Positions 1-12,151 of a stretch of DNA of 64,000 nt are shown here, piece after piece. Made by a program: the position numbers and the translations under genes. The notes under the pieces were generated by a model that searched no databases, was not told the DNA's origin, and saw only the letters and a program-made list of their open reading frames with translations. Source of the DNA: Stereocaulon alpinum (Eukaryota; Ascomycota; Lecanoromycetes; Lecanorales; Stereocaulaceae). Numbering within the stretch: the stretch's first letter is position 1; each line of letters starts with the position of its first letter. The stretch covers positions 1-64,000 of the forward strand of contig JAEUBA010000044.1 in the NCBI GenBank assembly GCA_018257865.1. The letters run 5' to 3'.

Positions 1-800
1 CTCTAGAAAGGTTTCTTTTACGTCTAGAGGGCCTTTAACCCCCCTAGATTTCCTAATAATATAAGAGAACACCCTTATTAGTATATATAGATACTAGAAT
101 AGGCGTATAAATCAATCAATTAACTTAGGTAAAGATCCTACTAATCCTATATACTAACTCCTACTCCCTATACGACTGTATTATACGCCTTAGTACTACC
201 GCTGAGAAGCGCCTAATAATTAATATAATAGGACTACGGCAGTCCTATAAGAGAAGGGAAATTAATAAGGTATAGTAGATTAATAGTAATTATAACCTAG
301 TAGATACTATAACTAAGGAGCGCTACTATTAGGCGTTAAAGTAACTAGTAAGTAGCAACGCTATTGAGTTAAAGACTAACGCCTAGGTAGAAAGGTAGGC
401 TATAACCTATAAAGAAGAGGATAGCCTTACTGCAGCCTATAAGGAGAAGGAGGAGCTTACTGTAATCTAACTAATTAGATTATAGCTTTACTTAGCCTAG
501 CAGGCCTACTATTTTTCCTATACTATTTGATTAATTAGAGTTGATTAGCAGTGTTTTCGACTTTTAAAAAGTTTTGCTAGTGTTAGTATAACTTCGGATA
601 TTAGCCTTAGCGCCGGCTTAGCGACCAGCTTAGCAACCCCTTTATAAAACACTATAATCCACCTAGACTAGAATTAATTAATCCCTAGTTTACTAAGCCT
701 AATAGACACCCTGCTAATCAGGTTGTCTGGGGCAGGTAATAGGGGATTAAGCAACCTACTAACCGGTACAACCTACTAGCAGTAGGTTCTACCGACAGCA
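1..800. repeat. AT-rich repeat relic with RIP-like base composition
   Basis: The stretch is rich in TpA (cta, tag, taat) and nearly lacks CpA/TpG, the footprint expected when repeat-induced point mutation turns CpA into TpA on both strands. No frame stays open. Several short G/C-bearing words survive, as in other mutated transposon copies. The composition changes over roughly 540-800 to ordinary sequence. I cannot assign the transposon family, because no transposase motif, terminal repeat or target duplication is readable. The left edge lies outside the window. Confidence 0.7.
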
Positions 801-1110
801 TCAATCCGCATGACATCCATATCAGTGGCCCAACACGACTTGACAGACTATATCCCGGTCCCAGACCAAGATATCCACCTCAACTTATCTCACAAGGTTC
901 AACACCGCTTCCCACAGCGCAAGACTCAAGACAAGCACGCACCGAATGCTCAAATACCAGGTGTTCCTGAAGGCAGAAAACTTGATCATTCCCTCTCAAC
1001 ATCTACATCAACACGCATCAACCATCTTGAAATCATAGGAAACACCCCCATATATACATATACAACCTCCCAACTTCCCATACCATCACTCGCCCCGTTC
1101 CTCATCAACC

Positions 1111-1149
<39 letters not shown>

Positions 1150-2608
1150 ACAAAAAACCATCCAAACATCCCGCACAACCGTAGAAAGTCTCCAACCATA
1201 CGCGAGGACTGCCGAAGTGTTTACATGCCGTACCTACCTACCTACCTACCTCACTTCTTCTCATGGACGAGGGATAGTTGTTCATGTTGGTTATTTCAAA
1301 GCGCCTGACTATATCATACCTTTCATCTCATCATAAACTAGAAACCCCTTCCTCCCCCCCCTTCCCCTCCAAACCCATCATAACCACCACCACCGTCCCC
1401 CCTCCACCAAAAACATCACTATCTCATATCCCATAACTCCCTAACAACAAACCTTTTCATCCGCTTGCGATTCAGCGAATACGCTCTATAACGAGACGAT
1501 ATCCATCTCTATACTCTATACAGCAGCGAGAAACACGATGAGGAAATACAGATCGACGAGGTTTCTGGGAGAAGAAAAAAGTGTTTTAGCAAAAAGAATC
1601 CTTTTGGCTATAGTGTTTACCTGATGAAAATTCAAACATCTTTATGACGTTTGAGTTGAGGTTTTCCTGGAGACGTCATGGGTTGTTGAAGATACTATCG
1701 ATTCAATCTCGGTACAAGTACCCAGGCTCGTGAAATAGGAGACGGTGATACTTTCCATAGGCGTTTTGCGCTTTTGGGTGGGTTATTTTTAATCGTGCAA
1801 GTTTAGGAGCGTGGGAGCCCTGGTTTGGTTCATGTCTGGGCTGATGCTTGGGAGCTTGAGGTGGCGAGGTTGAAGTCGTTGGATACTAGTGTGTAGTATC
1901 GGTTTGATTGTGAGTTAGGGGTTAGAGTAATGGAATGGAATGGTGTGGAATGGGTGGTTCAGGGGGGGTTGATGTTGTTTGAGGATTTTGCGGAGGTGGG
2001 AAGTGGGAGCAGAGAGAATGCACGACACTCAATGTCTCAATGATGAGGAAAGGAATGCTAGCAGACTAGGAAAGGGGCAAACAGCAATATGTGAACCAAC
2101 CCGTGACCGCACGCGAAAACCCCCCTTGCCACATTCTACTTCATATCGATATTCAAGATCATAGAGATGCATCAGGCCCCTCATCGACTTCTGTTGCAGT
2201 CTTCATGGTCGAATAGCAAGATCGCCATGACTGCTTTCAAGAGCCCTTGGTACCGTCAGCATTGAAGAATATATCCCAGCAAAGCGCAGATTTGTGCTTC
2301 ATATCGTAAACAGTAAAATTAGCGCCGGCATCGATGGCCCTGGAGAGGGCGTCGACGCAAGCCATTGGGATCCTTCTAGCTTTGTTTGCCATCGAGGAGC
2401 CAATTCACGCCGCCGCAGACTACCCGGTTTTGAGGCGGTTCCGCTGATTTGCGCCAGCCGCCGTCTTTCATGTTGGTTAAGCAGACCTGCAGATCGCCTT
2501 TTTCCTTTGCAAAGCTTCATTAAGGAGCTGGTCGTGTTGTGCGAGTGCTGGCGCAGTCTCTGGAGCGTACAATGTTCCTCACGTGCTTCTCATCAAAGCG
2601 TTTCATCC
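801..2608. other. Intergenic, low complexity, no supported gene
   Basis: No convincing gene. The stretch holds a 38-nt C homopolymer (1112-1149), a TACC tandem tract near 1231-1250, pyrimidine-rich and C-rich runs (1340-1400) and AATGG-type words (1928-1955). Frames open across the C tract are proline or glycine artefacts. Confidence 0.6.
1112..1149. repeat. 38-nt poly-C homopolymer
   Basis: An uninterrupted run of 38 C on the + strand, flanked by tcatcaacct and acaaaaaacc. Homopolymers this long are unstable and hard to sequence, so the exact length should be treated as approximate. Confidence 0.9.
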
Positions 2609-3591
2609 CTATTGGGGATAACGACAAACTGTTGTTCCCAATCTACACAGCAAATATTCTGGAGTGTCCCATTTCGAATCGGTTAATTTTGTCACACGAC
2701 ACGGCAGCGTGTTTAGAGCCGGTTCTTGAAACCTCGACATCCAAGACACAGCCAGCTCGAAATTCTTAGGCGCCGTGACCATCGCCGCAGATTGCAGCGC
2801 TTTATCTTCATCATCCTGCCACTGCTGATGATATTCTGCACTGACGTCGAGTCTGACATACAAAGTACGCAGGCCAGACATAGAAGCAAGCACCTTCCAC
2901 ACCACATACCATTCTCGCTCGTAATTGCGAAACCGTTTCTCATCCTGGATATCAACATAAAAAGGCACGCTAGAGATGGGACCCCAGTCGAATACGAGCA
3001 AGCGGATAGCGTGAAGGCGTTGTGGGAGGACGAATTGAGGGAGGTATCCTATGACTCTCGAGTAAGCAGCATCGAAGACGTTGGTTGAATAGAGGATGTT
3101 GATGGCTTCTGAATAGCTATTGTGAAGCTATATTAGTGATCAATGCTTTATAATGGCGTAAAAATGACACACCATCTTCGACATGCGAGTAGCAGCGGAA
3201 GTGAGTTGCTGTCCCCGGCCGCCCCGACCAAACCTTTCGGTCGATTGGGTGCGAAATACTTCCAGGACCTATCCTGCCGTAGCCGCATCTCCACCATCTT
3301 AAGACTAATCTCCATCCCCCCGACCGTCTCTTCCCATATCAGACTCCTCACCTCCTCAGGCAATTTCCGAAACAGCCCAGACTGTTCCTGCGCGCACGTC
3401 TTCTGCCCCCATCTCCTTATCTCATCAGCCTCCAACGGCAGCGTAAGAGCCCGTTTCCGTGCCTTCAACGGCCTAGGTCCTGGCGGTAGTCCTGGCTCTC
3501 GATCGAGGTTCGCATGCCTTCTGTCGAAGAGGGCGACGAGCCAGACGAGGGGCATGCGAAGGAATTTGAACACGGCGTAGCGGCGGGACAT
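2609..3591 (-). CDS. DUF7730-type protein, two exons
   Basis: Exons 3591-3173 and 3116-2609, intron 3117-3172 (56 nt, gtgtgt..aatag); the spliced product has 308 residues. The start is the ATG at 3591; the frame is open further upstream but without an ATG. Residues about 77-86 (LPEEVRSLIW) and the block CRRCYSEAINILYSTNVFD created exactly across the splice, followed by RLHAIRLLVFDW, are the landmarks of the fungal DUF7730 family, whose members are numerous, of unknown function and often described beside F-box-like proteins. An N-terminal basic and hydrophobic segment (RMPLVWLVALF) precedes a proline-rich linker. Divergent from VPS2 with 310 bp between the starts. Family assignment is by pattern recognition; the biochemical role is unknown. 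Confidence 0.75.
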
Positions 3592-3901
3592 CTTCGTAGG
3601 GACGGCATCGTGGATGTGATGGGGGAGCTGAGAAGCTCTTATACCTTGGCTACTGTATGCAGGGTGGGACTGGAAGGGTTCCAGCTCTGCCAATGTGGAT
3701 TAGGGAGGAGGGGGGGTTGATAGCTTGGCGTTGATAGCGCGGAGCATCATTCCGCGGGCTGGGTGTTGAGGTGAAGGTGCTGGAGTCTAGGCAACGATAT
3801 CCAAGCAGCTTCTGGACTGTCGAGAGCTCCGACCTCTTTCTCATTACCTGCAATACGCAGAGCTGCCTTCCTCACCCTTACCCTCCTCCCCATCCTACAC
3901 A
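3592..3901. promoter_or_regulatory. Shared divergent promoter, DUF7730 gene / VPS2
   Basis: 310 bp between two divergent start codons. Pyrimidine-rich sequence precedes the VPS2 ATG. No specific factor site is recognisable. Confidence 0.5.
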
Positions 3902-4888
3902 ATGAACGTAAGCACCCCCCCATCCACCTCCACCATTCCCTCCCTCGAAACTCATACCTTCCCCCCTCCTCTAGATCGTCGAATGGGCCTTCGGCAAGCG
4001 CATGACGCCGCAAGAACGTTTACGAAAGCACCAACGCGCTCTAGAGAAGACACAGCGAGAACTCGATCGCGAACGAGTGAAGCTCGAGAACCAGGAGAAG
4101 AAGCTGGTGCAGGATATCAAGAAGAGCGCTAAGGTAATGGGTGATCTATGCTGTGTTGTGTTACAGTAGGAGTAGAGGGAGTAGATGGCTTACAATATGT
4201 GCGTGCCTACAGAATGGGCAGATGGGAGCATGTAAGATACAGGCGAAGGATCTTGTTAGGACGAGGAGGTGTGTGCTCGCTTCCAAGCTCTGTTTTCTTG
4301 AAATGCTACTGATTCCCTCTCTCACCCGGATCCAGATACATACAGAAATTCTACTCCATGCGCACCCAACTGCAAGCCATATCCCTCCGCATCCAAACCG
4401 TCCGCTCCAACGAACAAATGATGCAATCGATGAAAGGCGCCACATCCCTCCTCGGCAGCATGAACAGACAGATGAATCTTCCAGCGTTGCAGCGGATAGC
4501 TATGGAGTTTGAGAAGGAGAATGATATTATGGATCAGCGGCAGGAGATGATGGATGATGCTATTGATGATGTGACGGGGCTGGAGGATGAGGAGGAGGGA
4601 GAAGAGGTTGTTAAGGAGGTTTTGGATGAGATTGGGGTGGACCTGGGGCAGGCGGTACGTCTTTCTATTCTCACAGTGCTGTGGAGGGAGGATGCGTGGT
4701 GCTGGTGTGTTGAATGTAGATGGCTGACACTTTGGCTTATACAGATGGGAGAGACGCCCTCTGGCCTACAGAAAACAGCAGTGGCAGATGGACGGGTCGC
4801 AGAGGCTATTGGAGGACCACCAGGAGGCGGGGGAGGAGGTGGTGCTGATGATGATTTACAAGCTCGATTGGATAGCTTACGGCGGTAG
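3902..4888 (+). CDS. vps2: ESCRT-III subunit Vps2 (CHMP2A orthologue)
   Basis: Five exons: 3902-3907, 3975-4133, 4213-4268, 4336-4654, 4745-4888; 227 residues, the usual CHMP2 length. The first exon encodes only Met-Asn. The product starts MNIVEWAFGKRMTPQERLRK, the basic amphipathic start of Vps2/CHMP2, followed by charged coiled-coil helices and the helical-hairpin segment NEQMMQSMKGATSLLGSMN. The acidic C-terminal half ends in a MIM1 motif (DDLQARLDSLRR) that binds the Vps4 MIT domain; a glycine-rich linker precedes it. Known role: with Vps24 it caps Snf7 polymers on endosomes during multivesicular body formation. The last intron (4655-4744) is 90 nt, divisible by three and stop-free, so its retention would insert 30 residues. 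Codon usage changes sharply near 4470. Confidence 0.95.
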
Positions 4889-5645
4889 CAGTGTTGATAT
4901 CGTTTGTGTGGGATGATTGCTTGAAGATACAATTGCATGGAGGCGAGGTGACCCCGCTCCATCTATGCAAAGCGCTTGTTGAAATGTAGGGATGATGGAG
5001 GCCGGGTTTATTGGGAAAGACGCGATGTCAGCAAGCAGTTCGGTCAACGTTTCGACTGAGCAGTACAGCTCTGTCAGGGCTCTAAACCTTTATCCAAGGC
5101 TTGCACTGTTTGGCATCGTAGGAGGTAACGGTGCATGCTTCCTGAGGAGGTGGGAATCGTAAAGTCTACGATCATAGTCCAAACTCTGGAATCTACTAGG
5201 CTGTTCTCTCTGAAATGCTCATCGGCAACGTTGCAGCTTTGCGGAGTAGAAGCAGTGGAGGACAGGTTGTCCTTCTCTGCCAGTCACACCATGGGCCTTC
5301 GAAGCAGCGGAGCAGATACAATGAATATAGAGCCCCATTCTATTGCCGACATACCACATATGCCTCATTCACTCCCTCATTCTCCCAGCGAATCCAAGGA
5401 GTATGTCATGAGAATCGTCCCCCTTATCTTTCCCAGCGTTACACTTCCTTCTCTACCAAGGATCGGAATGTTTCGTTGACCACTGCGCTGAGTAAGAAGA
5501 GAGAGCAAATACGAGTAAAACAGTACCGTTAAAGAATTACCCGACCAGGCCAGAACGCTTGTCGATCCATACCAATGCTACAGTGTGTGTGCAGCGGCCG
5601 CACGTGAAGCGAGGTGTGGCACTGACATTGCACAGACTTTAGAAC
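4889..5645. other. Intergenic, nothing recognised
   Basis: VPS2 3' flank and following sequence. A 114-codon frame at 5135-5479 has no recognisable motif, no splice support and a Ser/Leu/His-rich composition typical of chance. I see no gene here. Confidence 0.5.
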
Positions 5646-6493
5646 ATGCAAGACCGGGCAGCCTGTGATCCCGAGTTCGTAAGGCCATTGAGCCATTTTG
5701 AGCTCCATGATAACACTAAGTGAGTACTGTCGGCTCTACTGATCGGCTCTCTCGTCAACGAATCGCAGGGAGCGGGAAAGCTATCTTGCTGAGCAGGAGG
5801 CAGAGAACAAAGCAGCTGCATCTTCTCGCTCCGAGGAAGTGGACACGACGAAGAGTCAGCACGGCATATCCATTTCCCCACAAAACTGAGCCTAACGAGA
5901 CAAAGTTGCAAAGAAACGGCTCAAAGCTTCGTCCCTCGACAATGAGGACGACGAAAAGACAATCTCATTGAGCAAAACGAAGGTCAAGATAAAAGGCTGC
6001 ACCACCAAGTCAGGACACCCCCAGTCCTAGGCCAACGCTAGATCCGCTGACGGAGAGTCACTTCTTCTACCAGCTCGGGCGATGGTGATGCCGAAAGCAC
6101 ACACGGCAGAGACGATAAGGCAAAGTGAGCAGACGTAGCCACAATACCCAATGGAGCACAGTTGGCTTACACAACAAAGATAGAAATCGGTCTTGGAAAA
6201 CCTTAAAGATAGCGAGGATATTCTTTCCTGACACACATGTACTTACCGAGCGTGCTTGCATTGGCTGACTACATGTAGTGCCAACTAAGCCGCTTAATTC
6301 TGTTTGGCTCGAGGGCGTCGACACCAGCGGCACGGCCAACACAGCGGAGATCTTGGAGAGGGCGGTTGACCTTGACACGATTCCTACGGACCCTTGGACA
6401 CGCGAGCACTTCCGCTTCAGTAAGGTGAACATGTGGATGACGAAGTCAACCTGGTCGTATTACACACCGGCCTTTTCCACCACCTCGAAGTAG
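5646..6493 (+). pseudogene. Possible small gene or gene relic of unknown function
   Basis: Weak evidence only. An ATG at 5646 opens a frame to 5719; a canonical donor (gtgagt, 5720) and acceptor (cgcag, ending 5768) join it in frame to a charged, Ala/Glu-rich segment beginning ERESYLAEQEAEN and ending in a stop at 5887-5889. A second, poorer intron (gtcagc..taacgag) would skip that stop and continue into a lysine-rich stretch (KTKVKIKGCTTK) to about 6030. Further on, 6278-6493 has an open frame with good fungal third-position bias (SVWLEGVDTSGTANTAEILE). On the minus strand there is also a perfect GTAAGT near 6246, so strand is not settled. The pieces may be a decaying gene. No family recognised. 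Confidence 0.25.
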
Positions 6494-7183
6494 ATGCCAA
6501 GAGTGTGCATGAATGCTGGCAGAACAAAGCTTGCTGAAGGGATTCTGAGTGCTTAGTCCCCTCATGAGAGTGGATACCTGCCTCGATTCATGAGGAATGA
6601 ACATGTTGTGGACCAGAAATATGTTGTTCCCCCAGGGTCGCAGGGTGCTTCCCAAGCAGGGCGAGGCCATTAGCGACAACTTCTACAATGTATCCTGAGG
6701 GTTCTCTCTGAAGCACTGGTATGCTGAATGAAATCTCGCCAGAATGGAGGCACGACACGTTCGAGATGCTATACATAGTGTCTGGTGCAGATAGAAAGGT
6801 AGCCCACTAGTTAGGATCCGTTCGAACCCTGCCAATGACAACAGATGATCAAGGACTGATCGATTGCTGACGCAATGGCTAGTTGCATTACGCTGTCACG
6901 CATTGAACGACAAGGCCTAGCATGACCGGTGTGAGACACACAATGTCCGAAGTCCCTCAAGAGTGGGGTGCGGAAAAAGAAAGCTGGGGCACCAAGATGT
7001 GAGAAGCTTACGCAACGATCGGGAAGCCACTTTGATTATAGCATCTGACCAACATCGAATGTATCTCAAGCGTAAATGGGCGTGCGGTAATTATAAAGAT
7101 ACAAGCGAAAGTACCTTAGGTGACCCGGAGTAGCATGTCGTATTGGGAAGCTGCGGCTTGATGCATGACGGTGAGACCGAATA
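6494..7183. other. Intergenic, nothing recognised
   Basis: No frame with coding bias and no repeat. A tRNA B-box-like word (gttcgaacc near 6820) lacks a matching A box at a suitable distance. Confidence 0.5.
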
Positions 7184-7510
7184 ATGCGACCCATCTTGCA
7201 GCTAGCAGAAGCTGAAACATACATTGCGCAATGCATGGTTCATGGGAAACTCGTTGGTTATGTTGGAAAGAGGCTGGTTGTGATTGTCACTCCAGACATG
7301 GTACCATCCTTGCTTGGCTTGCCAGAGGATGCAACTTGCCTAGGCAAGATCCTTATCTCGGTACGCTTGCTCCTACCTTCTCGTCGAGCCGGGACGTTCA
7401 AGAGAAGGCTGCGGTGGTCCAGGCGCCCCTTTGGTAGGGTCTTTGAATCTGTAATCCACGACGTGGTGCAGCAGTTGGAGAATGGGAAGGCGAGGAAGAA
7501 TGCAAGGTGA
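7184..7510 (+). pseudogene. Coding-like fragment, unknown
   Basis: An ATG-initiated 108-codon frame whose first ~60 residues (ETYIAQCMVHGKLVGYVGKR, then VIVTPDMVPSLLGLPEDATC) look protein-like, with hydrophobic and glycine spacing, while the rest becomes basic and unstructured after a possible donor (gtacgc, 7360). No stop-free continuation and no recognised family. It may be an exon or remnant of a gene that lost its partners; chance cannot be excluded. Confidence 0.2.
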
Positions 7511-8749
7511 TCTCTCTCCTGATGTGATCTAGGCGCATTGTCTATGCCGCAATCTAAATCTTGCCGTACCTCCACAACGAAAATAGGTAGCGAGGAGGAT
7601 CTTGCATACAAACCGTAGATCGAAGGGCTACGAGTATTTTGGACTCGCACATCAACGACGTAGCTTTCTTTGAGGGATGAGACGGTGCAGTTAGTCTCCA
7701 AACTTCGCCAAGCAACGATTTCGGGATAATTCCATTATGCTCGAGCCTCCTCTCTCTAATACGTCGTCTGTTGATGGTTCTCACAGAAGTCTTGATCGAT
7801 CGAATACATACGCTGGAGACATTATGAGATTTGCATTATTATTGATTGAGGACTTATTTGGGAGGCCTTCCGGCTAAAGCTCGGTTCTGAGCCTAACCGG
7901 GATTCGGGAAAATCGGTCTGACTTACGGGGTTAAAGGACTAAGGTAGCGGAAGTCTCAAATGGATAAGCGGCCTGGGTTTATGGTTGTGGTTAGTATTGA
8001 TATGTACGGTAGTTGCAATCAAGGCCTCGCCGCTGCGGCAAAGGTCAAACATAGCTTGTACTCTCATACATACAATCCTCGATCATGATGTCCTTCGACC
8101 AGTAGCGGATTCATTCGCTATCCTGCAGGATGAGGGTGGGTTGGATTGGTCTTTGACATTGCGCCCCATCGTTTTCGTGTCCGAGATCAGAGTCAGGGAC
8201 GAAGCATGCCGAAGCGCACCTCTAGATTCTTCCAGCTCGCATTGACGGCTACTTCCACTTTTTGTCAACCATGGTACAATACGCCCCAATATTCCAAATG
8301 TCGTGACAGTCTTTCCACTGGGCTTTGAGCACCTGTAAGTATCAATGTAAGGTAGTCAGCAGGCAAGCTTACCTTTTGCTTTAAGGCTTGTCGTCAGAGG
8401 ACAAGGAAACGCCCCGTGTCAGCACACCCTCCCTTGTGGCGTTTTAGCTATCGATGGCCGATGCATGGGGTCGATGGAAGCGATGGAAAGACGGCGAAGG
8501 GGTGCATCTGCCTAGAGAATATCCACAGCACTAAGGCGAGCAGCTGCTGCAAGTCGATAGCGTGTTGCTAGTATGAGGACCGTGACCGTGACAGTAGTAC
8601 GGGTAGTGAATATCATAGACGCACGTCTTGCCTTGGCTTGGCGCAAGCTTGTGCCAGGTGTGGAAATGATGATGCAAATCACGGACAGTCCTTTTCTTGA
8701 AAGCGGCAAAGTGAGGGGCAGCCAGCCGAGTCTGAGACCTCCCGAGAAA

Positions 8750-8769
8750 CCCCCCCCCCCCCCCCCCCC
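8750..8769. repeat. 20-nt poly-C tract
   Basis: An uninterrupted run of 20 C, followed within 35 nt by further C runs. It creates artefactual proline frames on the + strand and glycine frames on the - strand. Confidence 0.85.
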
Positions 8770-9470
8770 TCGCCCCCCTCCAATGCCCCCATGCCCCCCC
8801 CCGAAAGGTCACCAACCTCCACCTTTTTTCTTTCCAGCTGACTATCCAACCCCTCAACGAGTCAACGATCAAGCGCGCTCCTCCTTAAATCGTCCTTCCC
8901 ACCACTAATAGTAATTCTTCGCGAGATGATAAACTTTGTGTTGCAGACTTGGCTTCGCCCGAAAAGCACTATATCCGACGGTCGGCCACGACACGGCGAG
9001 GTGCACTTTGTGTGACTTCGTATCGCAATCAGCGGAACAGGAAGTACTGTAGCAGTCGGCCCTTTCGGCGTTTTCTCTGCCACTGCCTTCTTCCTCAAAT
9101 GCATCACCGTTCTAGCTGATCTAGGATCATCGTCCACGCATACCGGTCTGGGGACCGTAGTTTTCGCTCATCCCTGAAATTGCTGTCGTGGCCTCTGTCA
9201 TCGCCGTTAGCCCACTAGCCTCTCCACCACACTTCTGTCCCGCAATCCGTCATCCACTTCTGATTGGGGTCTAGATATGCGGGCGTCTACTGCTTGCAAG
9301 GCCATTGCCGCTGAGATGTCTCACCTTCCTGACTCTTCCGATTAGTCTTGCTGCAGTACAAATGGCCGTCGGCTCGATCGATTGGCATTCTTGTTTCGTC
9401 GGTACAGCACATCAAGAATGGAGCATGACAGGAAGGCAATCTAGGATCGATGACCTAGCGACACGATATG

Positions 9471-9499
9471 AATGGAATGGAATGGAATGGAATGGAATG
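9471..9499. repeat. AATGG pentanucleotide microsatellite
   Basis: Five full AATGG units plus a partial one. A shorter, imperfect version of the same word occurs near 1928-1955. Confidence 0.85.
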
Positions 9500-10655
9500 C
9501 ACGACCAGTCGGCTTGTCAACAAGGCCATTTTAGCATCCCACCCAACACAAACCTAACACCTCACCTCAACCTTACATGGACAATGTTGTTGATCTCTTG
9601 GTCATCCGGCTAGGCGTCTTGCATGATTGTTGCTGACTGCAGCCTCTGATCGGATTCACCAACATCGCGTCCTAGCGCATAGATCCACCGTCGCAGTCTG
9701 CTGCGCCAGGCAGGATTGCGAATCCAAGTGTCTATCCTCGTAGACTTTGCCTTGTCTTCGTAGAGGCTGTTTGTAACGCCGCTCGTGCATACGAGCCTAT
9801 AGCACCATAGTCAGAGCCGAATCCGCTCATATGACAGCCTGGGCCGAGCGCGTGGTATATTTTCGGTTGTTGCAAGTTTGGGTTTTTGGGCCGGGAGCCA
9901 ACCAATGCGGCGGTAAGACACCATGTTGAGACGATCAGTTGTCAGAAAAGACCCGATGACAGCCACCGCCATGTTCTTTGAAAGTCTACGTAGTTATGGC
10001 AGGGGTGGGGATGGGTGAGGTAAAGGTTTGACGGCATCATCATGATCCATCTTTTGATTTGATTTACAGCGCACCAAGCGGCATTTGGAAAGTGTGGAGT
10101 TTAGAGATGGACCACTTGGAGTCTAAGCGGAAGACAGTGCCCAGCCTGCTCGCCGAACAAGGATCATGATTCGCCGCTCGCAGCCAAAAAATCTCACACT
10201 GCACACACGCATTTGAGAAAAAAGGTGCCTAGGTGCCTAAGATAGGGGCCTACCTTAGGGAAGACGCTTGTTAGGCGAAAGTGCCACGGGGCCAAGCCCT
10301 CTTTCATGATCCCTTTTCAATCAGCAGGCCCGCTTAGCATTGGCCTGCTACCTTCTACCTTCTCTACCTTCCACCTCACACCTTACTACTATCGGTCAAA
10401 GGAAAAAAGGATCTGGATCTACTCATCTTCGCCTTGCAGCACCAAGCATGATCACCCCCCTACCTCACATATGCATTCATCATTCATCATTCATTCTGAG
10501 CCTGTTCAGTGTTCATTCATTCTTTCAACTAAGGTACATTCGTAGCACGGGCTTGCCTATCAGCTTACATCGTTTGGGCGCTATTATCTAATTACGGGGA
10601 TTCCCTGCCTCGCTTTTCCGTATCACACAGACGCATCGGCACCATCCAACGTGCC

Positions 10656-10690
10656 TAAGTAGCTAAGTAGCGAAGTAGCCAAGTAGCTAG
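10656..10690. repeat. 8-bp tandem repeat
   Basis: Four consecutive units of the form NAAGTAGC, where N is t, t, g, c, then a partial copy ending in ctag. Lies about 1.5 kb upstream of the cyclin start. Confidence 0.75.
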
Positions 10691-11980
10691 TCTCGGTCTC
10701 GTAGTCCTCCAAAATTCAATCCTTAGGTACGATTAATCTGACACAGCGGCATCAGCGCTTTGCCTTCGCCAAAATGGTTAATCCTGAATGTCGCACCCCC
10801 ACCTCTCCCCTTAGATTTCCTTAGATTCCTTTGTGCCTCTGACCAGTCGCTCGGGTATGAGTTGGATAGATTGCGCCAATCAGCGTGCAAGATCGCCCAC
10901 TTTGCCTTTTCACTGCTTGTCTGGCGGCAGTGGTCGGATGGCGACCTTACCTTATGTAGCTTAAGCCGTCCAAGGACTTGTTGCGGCCAGCCTCCAACTA
11001 TCCAACTATCAAACGGAGCCACTCTCCACCTCTCTCCCGCTGAAGCTGCTAGCGGTGGATTCACACAAGACAGCGTAAAAAAGCAACAAGGCTTTTAACC
11101 TCCTTGATCCATCCCTACAGCCCCAGGCAGCTAAAGGACGCGATACAAGGGCCCCTAGATCTCCAAAGTCCTTTATTATTAATCTACTCAATTGCGTATC
11201 GATTGTCTGTCGCGGCACACCGCGTTCGGTACGCAGGCTCGTGTCATTGGACCTGATACATAGCTCGGTCGCCCTTGCTACCTTTGTGCATAATCCACTC
11301 TACACTAATCCTAGGTCCCAGGATCCCATCAATCCGCTTCGGTGGCTCGCAAACTAGCTCTAGCACGTCGTTGATGAGACTAGGAGACTATTCTTGAAAG
11401 GCGAAAAAGCTTCAACCAGTCCGGAAACACGCTTTCTTCCTTCCTGGCATTATCTGCCTTTCGCCCCAGGACACCACGAATCGAAGGCGAAAGGGAAAGG
11501 GAAAGGGAAAGGGATCCGTGACCAGCCAGCCCTGTTGAAGCCATAGTCATAGACTGGCTTCGATCACACTCTTAGATCTTATGCCCGGTTGAGCAACACA
11601 ACACAACCATACATCCTCCTTTCATTCCCTGGAACCATTGGCGTTTCGTCTCCCCTTTCCATTCTCCGCGTTCCGGGATATGCATTTTTATTAATTCTCT
11701 CTTATTACTCCGTATTTGGCTCTGACCTCCCTGACCTCCCTGCCTACCCTGCCTACCCTTGTGCCTTCTTAGGTCATTTCACATGGAAGGCTTCCTTCTT
11801 TCATACTAGCGCTCATTCTGGTCCTACTGTTCAATAATTACACAAGTCCTTTACACTCGCCATCCGCGCCTCTCAAGTGTCGCTGACCTTGATGGCTACA
11901 CACTCATCGCCCTCATCTTTTCCTCAAGCATTTCTTTGACCTCTTAGCCTCTGGCTATTCACTCAAAGAGACTCAACTAA

Positions 11981-12151
11981 ATGAGGTCACCGTTGAACCA
12001 AGCAGCAGCTCCACCTTCCTCAACACATATATGACTCCCTTCGCCGAGTCTGTTCCGAGCAGACACCAATACGTCCGCCTACGCCAACCGACCAACTGAA
12101 CCCCCACCATACCCTCGACCGTTCGCTTCTTCCTCATACCCTGCTGCTCCA
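11981..12151 (+). other. In-frame, coding-like 5' extension of the cyclin interrupted by one TGA
   Basis: An ATG at 11981 is in frame with the cyclin. It reads MRSPLNQAAAPPSSTHI, then TGA (12032-12034), then LPSPSLFRADTNTSAYANRP and onward without another stop to the ATG at 12152. The post-stop stretch has the same Ser/Pro/Ala-rich composition as the annotated N-terminus. A weak intron (gtcacc at 11986 to gccgag ending 12048, 63 nt) would remove the stop and keep frame, but its donor is poor. Confidence 0.5.

Larger units (their letters stand above)
7511..12151. other. 4.6-kb gene-poor region with simple repeats
   Basis: No gene supported on either strand. Contents: a 20-nt C run (8750-8769) followed by further C-rich tracts to about 8802; AATGG pentamers (9471-9499); GGTGCCTA-type words (10223-10260); an 8-bp tandem (AAGTAGC plus one variable base, 10656-10690); GGGAAA hexamers (11489-11513). 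The last ~600 bp, pyrimidine-rich with many ctcccttt-type words, probably include the cyclin promoter and 5' leader. Confidence 0.55.

Noticed and set aside
986..1195. Glycine- or proline-rich frames across the 38-C run (both strands)
   Set aside because: They exist only because a homopolymer cannot contain a stop; no start context or motif.
6800..6840. Possible tRNA (gttcgaacc word)
   Set aside because: No A box at the right spacing and no cloverleaf.
8531..8908. Proline- and glycine-rich frames across the 20-C run
   Set aside because: Same homopolymer artefact, no flanking coding signal.
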